From: Bacteroidota bacterium
GTDB taxonomy: Bacteria; Bacteroidota; Bacteroidia; Bacteroidales; VadinHA17
DNA length: 36,864 nt
Reading direction: 5' to 3'
Assembly: GCA_029564935.1 (NCBI GenBank)
Contig: JAKQPD010000099.1
Coordinates: 1 to 36,864 of the forward strand
Shown here: positions 31,406 through 36,864 of the stretch, one piece after another
How the letters are laid out: each line of letters opens with the position of its first letter
How positions within the stretch are numbered: position 1 is the first letter of the stretch
Translations under genes and position numbers: made by a program
The notes under the pieces: model-generated
What the model was told of the DNA's origin: nothing
Database searches by the model: none
The model's input: only the letters and a program-made list of their open reading frames with translations

Positions 31406-32656
31406 TTATCTCCTGCCGGATACAATGACAGGATTTGCAATTCCATTGAGGTCATAAACGATCCTTCCGGCTCTGATTGTCATTTCACATTCGAACTTCC
31501 TGTCGGTTTCCAGTTTATAACCGGTATGATCAAACAGGCCGAATTTGCCCTGTCTGAGGTTCAGCACCGTGATGTCGGCATCAGCGCCAACGGACAGATT
31601 TCCTAGTTCTTCTCTTTTGATCACCCGGGCAGGTTCGGATGTGGTTGCTTTGATCACGCTTTGAAGATCCATTCCCATAGCCAGGAATTTTGACATTGTT
31701 GTGAGAAGGTCCTTCATTGCTGCATTCATACTGCCGATATGCAGATCAGTGCTTATCACGTGAGGGAATAAACCGCTCTTTACAGCCGGTATTCCCTGGG
31801 AATAAGCAAAGCTGATACCTCCATAGCCGACATCGAAGATAATACCTCTTTTAATGGCGTCCCACACGAAAGGTTTCACTTTGCCTGCAGCCGGATCAAC
31901 AACATATTCCCTGCCGCTTCCCAGCTGGGCAAAACAATGCGTGAATATATCCCCCGGGCGAAGATGTTTCATGAAAAGTTCTTCAATCGAAAGAGGCGGA
32001 TCAGCCCCTCCAAAATCTATCATTACCGGCATATCGGCAACTTTACCGGCTTCAACGGTACGGTCAGTCGGTTCCCATTCATGTCCGCTATAGTGAGCCA
32101 GCTTAATCCCCACTATCTCATTGCGGTTCTTCAGCGCATACTGCCCGGTGATCTTAGGATCCATATCCTTCAGATTCTGTTCAAAAGGCCCACCTCTCAT
32201 TCCTTCACCGACAATATTAAGGAAGGCCAGTACACGAGTCTGGGATCTGTCAATTATATTTTTTTTGAAATCAGGAAATGTTCTCCATCCTGCACATCCA
32301 GCGTCAACAACGGTTGTAACGCCAACCCTGAATGTAAAACCATCGGGTGTGACTGAATTTGGGCCGTTCATATATTGCTGGTCGAGGTTAGTTCCCTGAT
32401 AAACATGTACATGCATGTCAATAAGTCCGGGGGTCACATAGAATCCGCCTGCATTTACTACCTGAATACCTTCCCTGGCATCAATGTTTTTGGATAACAA
32501 GGCTATCTTGCCGTCTTTAACGGCTATGTCCATTACTTCATTGATATTGTTCTTCGGATCTATAACATGACCGCCCTTGAGGATTATGTTATATTTCTGA
32601 GCGATTACCGGATTTATCATTATCAGAAAGATTGCGAGCAGGAGCTTAATTTTCAT
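31406..32656 (-). CDS. exported amidohydrolase C (EF_0837-type), with altered active-site loop
   Basis: A 416-residue protein, third paralogue of the family, with a short Sec signal (LLLAIFLIMINPVIAQ). His82 and His84 (IDMHVHVYQG), the Lys in VGIKLAHYSG, the His in FTHCFAQ and STDLHIGSM are conserved. The strand-7 motif reads FDVGYGGISFAY where A and B have FDVGHGGG followed by FH, so a conserved His is Tyr here and the nearby His is lost too. The strand-5 position is Asp in VMIDFGGADPP. The enzyme may have a changed substrate or be weakly active. It starts 21 bases after the hflC stop on the same strand, and the RidA-PLP2 pair lies downstream beyond the repeat element. Confidence 0.86.
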   Translation of the reverse strand: MKIKLLLAIFLIMINPVIAQKYNIILKGGHVIDPKNNINEVMDIAVKDGKIALLSKNIDAREGIQVVNAGGFYVTPGLIDMHVHVYQGTNLDQQYMNGPNSVTPDGFTFRVGVTTVVDAGCAGWRTFPDFKKNIIDRSQTRVLAFLNIVGEGMRGGPFEQNLKDMDPKITGQYALKNRNEIVGIKLAHYSGHEWEPTDRTVEAGKVADMPVMIDFGGADPPLSIEELFMKHLRPGDIFTHCFAQLGSGREYVVDPAAGKVKPFVWDAIKRGIIFDVGYGGISFAYSQGIPAVKSGLFPHVISTDLHIGSMNAAMKDLLTTMSKFLAMGMDLQSVIKATTSEPARVIKREELGNLSVGADADITVLNLRQGKFGLFDHTGYKLETDRKFECEMTIRAGRIVYDLNGIANPVIVSGRR

Positions 32657-32677
32657 GTCAGTTAATTGTTTTTGGCA

Positions 32678-33622
32678 TTAATTAATGTTTATAAGGTATT
32701 TATATAATTCACTTTTTGTTGAAAGAATTATTGTAGTGGTTGTATCGAATGTTTTTTCGAATGTTTCCATCGACTTTATAAATCCGTAAAGGTTTCTTGA
32801 AGACGCTGACTGGTTATAAGCTGAAGCGTATATTGCAGTCGCCCTTGCATCAGCTGTACCTCTTATTTCTTCGGCCTTTCTGTATGCTTCCGACTGGATA
32901 GTTTTCAGATCTCTCTCTTTCTCTCCGTTTATCTTTGAAGCTTCGCCCAATCCTTCTGATCTGAATTTTTCGGCGATCCTTATCCTTTCACTTTTCATTC
33001 GTTCATAGACCTGGGTCTGGACTTCAGCTACATAATTGAGCCTCATGATTCTTACATCCAGGATAACGATCCCGAGGTCCTTTGCTTTATCATTCGATGA
33101 TTGAAGTATCTTTTCCTGGATCTTAGGTCTTCCCTCAATGATAGAAGAGAGTGTATCACCAACTTCTTCTCCAACAGACCCTGACGAGGTAGGAGTTCTG
33201 TTTTCTGATCTGACTACCTCTTCGAGGTTATGATTTGCAATATAATCGCGGGTTTCGCCATCCAGGATGTCAGCCAGCCGCGACTGAGCTCCTCTTTCAT
33301 CAGTCAGTCTCTTGAAGAACTGAAGGGGATCGGTTATCTGCCAGCGGGCATAAGTTTCGACAAATATGAATTTTTTATCCTTTGTAGGGACCTGGTTTGG
33401 ATCGCCATCCCATTCCAGGAATCTTTTTTCAAAATAGTTTTTTCTCTGGATGAAGGGTACCTTAATTTTCAGTCCCGGAGTGGTTTTCGCATTGCCTACG
33501 GGTTTACCGAACTGTGTTATCACTACCTGTTCAGTTTCCTTAATCATATAAACTGTTTCAAGGACGAAGATAAGGACTATGACCGCGACTGCGAGACTTA
33601 TGATGAGTTTTTTGTAATTCAT
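32678..33622 (-). CDS. hflC: HflC-like stomatin/prohibitin family membrane protein
   Basis: A 314-residue protein with one N-terminal membrane helix (about residues 7-26) and a large extracytoplasmic SPFH (band 7) domain: EQVVITQFGKPVG, TPGLKIKVPFIQ, RWQITDPLQFF and DVRIMRLNY, then a charged coiled-coil segment (RIRIAEKFRSEGLGEASKIN). HflC forms with HflK a large complex that surrounds and restrains the FtsH protease at the inner membrane. Length is close to the family (about 330). It starts 11 bases after the hflK stop, so the pair is co-transcribed. Confidence 0.92.
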   Translation of the reverse strand: MNYKKLIISLAVAVIVLIFVLETVYMIKETEQVVITQFGKPVGNAKTTPGLKIKVPFIQRKNYFEKRFLEWDGDPNQVPTKDKKFIFVETYARWQITDPLQFFKRLTDERGAQSRLADILDGETRDYIANHNLEEVVRSENRTPTSSGSVGEEVGDTLSSIIEGRPKIQEKILQSSNDKAKDLGIVILDVRIMRLNYVAEVQTQVYERMKSERIRIAEKFRSEGLGEASKINGEKERDLKTIQSEAYRKAEEIRGTADARATAIYASAYNQSASSRNLYGFIKSMETFEKTFDTTTTIILSTKSELYKYLININ

Positions 33623-33633
33623 GGTTTCTCTGC

Positions 33634-34608
33634 TTATTTATTTTTCATCTGCATCTGAAGGAGGGGAAGTACATTGTTTCCGTCTTCGTCTGTAATTATC
33701 TTATTCCCCAGCCGCGGGATCACGCTTTGCATAGTTTCAAGGTACAGCCTTTGTTTTGTAATTTCCGGAGCTTTAAGGTACTCTCTGTACAGTGCATTGA
33801 ACCTGGTCGCTTCACCAAGGGAATTGTTTACACGTTCCGTGGCATATCCTTCCGCCTTCTGAATGGTCTCTTCGGCCTGGCCCCGGGCTTTCGGAATGAT
33901 CTTATTATATTCCGACCTCGCCTGGTTTATCAGGGTCTCTTTTTCCTGCTGAGCCTGATTGACAGCATTAAATGCATCCTTAACGGGATCCGGAGGATTT
34001 ACATCCTGAAGGATGACCTGTTCTATTTTTATTCCAAGTGAGTATTCAGTACAGAGTTTCTGAATCTCAAGCTGAACAATACTTGAAATTTCTGCTCTCC
34101 CAACGGTAAGTACTTCATTTACTGTCCTATCACCTACTATCTGTCTCATTATTGCTTCCGAGATATCCCGCATCGTACTCACTGGCTCTCTTACCTTGAA
34201 AAGATATTTGTAAGGATCATCTATACGATACTGCACGACCCATTCCACATCTGCAAGGTTAAGATCGCCCGTAAGCATCAGTGACTCAACAGCGGTTCCT
34301 GATTTTGTATATTCTGATCTTATTCCGCTGCTCAGGGTACGGAAACCGAATTCCTCCTTGTGCTGTCTTTCCACAGCAACTTTGTACAGATTTTCGAGTA
34401 TCGGCATTTTTATATGGAGGCCTGGCTCCTCAGTACGTATATACCTGCCGAACCGTGTTATGACACCTGCCTCTTCCGGCCTGATCTGGAAAAATGTCAG
34501 CAGCAGTAGTATCAGAATAACAACAGCCCAGATAATATACTTGTAATAGGGCAGGTATTTCTTCCATTCCGGAGGTTTATCTGCCGGAGGATATTGATAG
34601 TAATCCAT
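33634..34608 (-). CDS. hflK: HflK-like stomatin/prohibitin family membrane protein
   Basis: A 324-residue partner of HflC. The short N-terminal tail has Pro/Tyr-rich residues (YYQYPPADKPPEW), then a membrane helix at about residues 23-42 and an SPFH domain: EAGVITRFGRYI, EPGLHIKMP, VEWVVQYRIDDPYKYLF and VGDRTVNEVLTVGRAEI. A coiled-coil region rich in Gln and Glu (NQAQQEKETLINQARSEYN) follows. HflK and HflC regulate FtsH. The M48 gene ends 15 bases upstream, so M48-hflK-hflC form one tightly packed run on the minus strand. Confidence 0.92.
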   Translation of the reverse strand: MDYYQYPPADKPPEWKKYLPYYKYIIWAVVILILLLLTFFQIRPEEAGVITRFGRYIRTEEPGLHIKMPILENLYKVAVERQHKEEFGFRTLSSGIRSEYTKSGTAVESLMLTGDLNLADVEWVVQYRIDDPYKYLFKVREPVSTMRDISEAIMRQIVGDRTVNEVLTVGRAEISSIVQLEIQKLCTEYSLGIKIEQVILQDVNPPDPVKDAFNAVNQAQQEKETLINQARSEYNKIIPKARGQAEETIQKAEGYATERVNNSLGEATRFNALYREYLKAPEITKQRLYLETMQSVIPRLGNKIITDEDGNNVLPLLQMQMKNK

Positions 34609-34623
34609 ATTTATCAGTAATAA

Positions 34624-36093
34624 TTATTGTCCGATCACCTTTATAATCTTACCAGTCTGAACGGAACTTGTCAGGTCCATATTATTAAGCAGGGCAACTT
34701 CCTGAAGCTTTGCCTGAGGCACATTGTACGAGGCAAGGGCGTTACCAAGGGTTGTTGTCCTCTGGACCCTTCTTACAAGTAATTTCGTCGGTTTGACATT
34801 TATCTTTGAAGGATCAGTAAGTTTTGCAAATGTTTTCATTGATGATTCCATCATGTTGAAATATGCATTGAAATCTGCCTCAGCAGTAACTCCGTGGAAT
34901 ACATAAATATAAGGACTGTATTGAATGAAACAGGTAAGCACGAGATTTGATGATTGCTGTCCTGTCGACTGGTCCTGGTTAACCTGCCGTGATACAGTGG
35001 CCTTTGCCTGTAATCCGTTAATGGTAGTATTTTTTGTTTCCAGAAGTGTCAGTCCCAGCTGAGCAAGAGTAGTGTCAGCAGCGCTCTGGAGGCTTTTCTG
35101 TGGAGACAACGTAAATACCATAAGGGCTTTTCCATCCTCAGGTCCCATATTTACCTGGGTAGGAGTGTTTTCATATTTCCATCCTGCCGGGTATGTAAAC
35201 CTGAATTTCATTTCAGGATGATAAAACGTGTTTCCTTCCACATAGCCCTGCCTGGGATCCTCACCATATATGATGCCGTCGATCATCTGAAGGTAGCTGT
35301 CCTGGTTTACCTTGAAATCACCGGTACCAAGCTTTGTCTGCCATTCTGTCGATAATTGATTAACAGAGTTATAACGATCTCCGGGATCGGGGTGGGTTGA
35401 CAGGAAAGTAGGTACTCCTCCCTGGCTTTCAGCCATGCTCATTTTATTAAGTACCTGGAAGAAGTCGGCCATTTTATGCGCATCATAATTTATTTTTGAG
35501 GAGTATTCAACTCCCAAAGCATCGGCCTGCCGTTCATCGTCACGGCTGAATTTAAGAAACAGCAATTGCATCCCCTGGAGTGCATTTTCCGCATACTGGG
35601 CAAATTTCTGAGATGCAATCATCCCTCCGATAAGAAGCAGCTGGCCAAGTTGTTGTTTGGTTTGCTGACTTACAGAATGGCGGGCAGTAATGTGTCCCAT
35701 TTCATGTCCTACCACACCCATGAGTTCCGCTTCGTTATTAAGCTGTGCCAGTATACCGCGGGTAAGATAAATATAACCTCCGGGTACAGCAAAAGCATTT
35801 ACGACTGGAGAATCAAGGATCTTAATATGATACTGAAGGTTAGGCCTGTGAGAAATTGTCCCCATTTCTTTAGTCTTTGCAGAAATGAAATTCAGAAGAT
35901 TGTCGCTCCGGTATTCACCGAAAGTTGCTACTACCTGGGGATCGTAGGCCAGACCCATTTGCACTTCCTGCTCTTCTGACATAAGCATGATCTGCCTCTT
36001 TCCTGTGACAGGATTAACTGCACAGGAAAAAACTATCAGCGTTGTCAGGAAAAGGAGTGTAAGCTTTACGGGCATAATCAATTTCTTCATCAT
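34624..36093 (-). CDS. M48-family metalloprotease lipoprotein with C-terminal LysM-like end
   Basis: A 489-residue protein with a lipoprotein signal (LLFLTTLIVFSCAV, Cys24 as anchor). The zinc-protease core has VGHEMGHITARHS with HEMGH at residues 130-134 and the third zinc ligand Glu187 in DDERQADALG. It is therefore a BepA/Oma1-like M48 peptidase, family members of which take part in outer-membrane protein assembly quality control. The region from about 270 to 420 is an extra beta-rich domain, and the last 50 residues (VRRVQRTTTLGNALASYNV ... LNNMDLTSSVQTG) resemble a LysM-type peptidoglycan-binding unit, though weakly. It is the first gene of a run that continues with hflK and hflC. The start may be the first or second of two adjacent Met codons. 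Confidence 0.88.
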   Translation of the reverse strand: MMKKLIMPVKLTLLFLTTLIVFSCAVNPVTGKRQIMLMSEEQEVQMGLAYDPQVVATFGEYRSDNLLNFISAKTKEMGTISHRPNLQYHIKILDSPVVNAFAVPGGYIYLTRGILAQLNNEAELMGVVGHEMGHITARHSVSQQTKQQLGQLLLIGGMIASQKFAQYAENALQGMQLLFLKFSRDDERQADALGVEYSSKINYDAHKMADFFQVLNKMSMAESQGGVPTFLSTHPDPGDRYNSVNQLSTEWQTKLGTGDFKVNQDSYLQMIDGIIYGEDPRQGYVEGNTFYHPEMKFRFTYPAGWKYENTPTQVNMGPEDGKALMVFTLSPQKSLQSAADTTLAQLGLTLLETKNTTINGLQAKATVSRQVNQDQSTGQQSSNLVLTCFIQYSPYIYVFHGVTAEADFNAYFNMMESSMKTFAKLTDPSKINVKPTKLLVRRVQRTTTLGNALASYNVPQAKLQEVALLNNMDLTSSVQTGKIIKVIGQ

Positions 36094-36279
36094 ATATGAA
36101 TATTTATAATTCTATCTTAACGGGTTCGGATAATCATTTTCAAATATCGTGAAAATCTTCTTTCATTGTTCAATATTCAGGCCATTATGTGCATAATCGC
36201 CTGAAATAACATATACCTGAGCCCGGGAAATTGGGAGGACAGGAGTAAGGAGACCGGACAAACCCTGAAGTATCAAAAC

Positions 36280-36864
36280 CTAAGGCAGTTTTCTTATCAG
36301 GATTTTATCAATCCTGTTGCCATCGATATCAACTATCTCTATTGAATAGCCTGCAAATTCTATTTTATCGCCTATCTGGGGAATCTTGTTTATCTTACTG
36401 AAAACGAATCCTGCAACTGTGGAATAATCAACTTTCTCGAAGTCTATTGTAAAACCTTCAATTATCCCGTCCAGGATTTCTGCCGGAGCATCGCCATTAA
36501 CAAGGACTGATTTATCATCTCTTATGAAAATATCCGGTTCGTATGGTTTTCCTTCTTCGGGAAGATCGCCAAGGATATTTTCCATTATATCATGAAGAGT
36601 GATGATTCCTTCAAAGCTCCCGTACTCGTTAACGACCACGCAGAACTGTGTAAGTTTTTTCTTGAACAGATCCAGAACATTATGAGCATCTGAACTGTCA
36701 GGAAGTATCAGAGGCTGAACGAGAAGGTCGCGGATCTTAACTGTTTTGTCTGAATTAAGCGCTATAAGATAATCTTTGATGTAAAGTACCCCTGTAAAAT
36801 TCTCCAGGCTGCCGTTACAGCACAATATTTTGCTATGCCGGGTGGCCAGTATTTCGGATTTTAT
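36280..36864 (-). CDS. CBS-pair/CorC-HlyC domain membrane-associated protein, C-terminal part (start outside window)
   Basis: The frame is open to the right edge, giving 195 residues without a true start. It contains the second half of a CBS-pair region (ENFTGVLYIKDYL, TQFCVVVNEYGSFEGIITLHD, IMENILGDL) and then a CorC/HlyC transporter-associated domain (SVLVNGDAPAEILDGII, VDYSTVAGFVFSKINKIPQIGDKI, ending in VDIDGNRIDKILI). Such proteins usually begin with a DUF21 membrane region and are linked to magnesium or cobalt efflux; that part is beyond the window. A 186-base gap separates it from the M48 gene and holds no feature I can support. Confidence 0.88.
   Translation of the reverse strand: MKSEILATRHSKILCCNGSLENFTGVLYIKDYLIALNSDKTVKIRDLLVQPLILPDSSDAHNVLDLFKKKLTQFCVVVNEYGSFEGIITLHDIMENILGDLPEEGKPYEPDIFIRDDKSVLVNGDAPAEILDGIIEGFTIDFEKVDYSTVAGFVFSKINKIPQIGDKIEFAGYSIEIVDIDGNRIDKILIRKLP

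Overview
The window looks like the chromosome of a Bacteroidota bacterium, probably an uncultured Bacteroidales or Marinilabiliales relative. The evidence is a SusD-like protein next to a GH106-type rhamnosidase lipoprotein, a TonB-C protein with a large cytoplasmic N-terminus, the Bacteroidota-type biosynthetic arginine decarboxylase, a near absence of Shine-Dalgarno sequences, and a TAnnTTTG promoter box. GC content is moderate and coding density high. No rRNA, tRNA, CRISPR array, prophage or transposase gene was seen.

Layout. 1-3600 is the tail of a polysaccharide-utilisation locus (3' part of a SusD gene, then a GH106-like lipoprotein), closed by a bidirectional terminator. 3638-10798 is on the minus strand: a TonB-like protein and glutamate synthase gltD-gltB. 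In front of gltB is what reads as a complete ribosome-mediated attenuator: a 19-codon Asn-rich leader peptide, an antiterminator and a terminator with a U-tract. 11148-13433 holds zwf and pgl, separated by five perfect CTCAAC repeats. 13516-18776 holds a tiny Lys-rich ORF, a cold-shock protein, speA (start codon inside a 10-bp hairpin), a Yip1-like membrane protein and an LtaS/sulfatase-fold membrane enzyme.

18821-32656 is the accessory and most interesting part. It carries two Tat-signal TIM-barrel proteins, a GHL10-like lipoprotein, three paralogous signal-peptide amidohydrolases of the EF_0837 type, two SelA/DgaE-like PLP enzymes with twin-arginine signals, a twin-arginine DUF362 protein and a twin-arginine RidA. 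The amidohydrolase and PLP genes occur as two converging sets, so the locus looks mirror-symmetric. My inference is an extracytoplasmic pathway that de-acylates an amino compound, eliminates ammonia with a PLP enzyme exported already folded with its cofactor, and clears the enamine/imine with an exported RidA. The substrate is not identifiable from sequence. Several dispersed palindromic repeats (20937-21091, 23291-23409, 31237-31364) sit in the gaps of this region.

32678-36864 returns to housekeeping genes on the minus strand: hflC, hflK, an M48 metalloprotease lipoprotein and a CBS/CorC protein cut by the window edge.

The main gaps between genes are 4574-4813 (no clear feature), 10799-11147 (gltB attenuator and the zwf upstream region), 23218-23554 (a palindromic repeat element) and 36094-36279 (nothing recognised).
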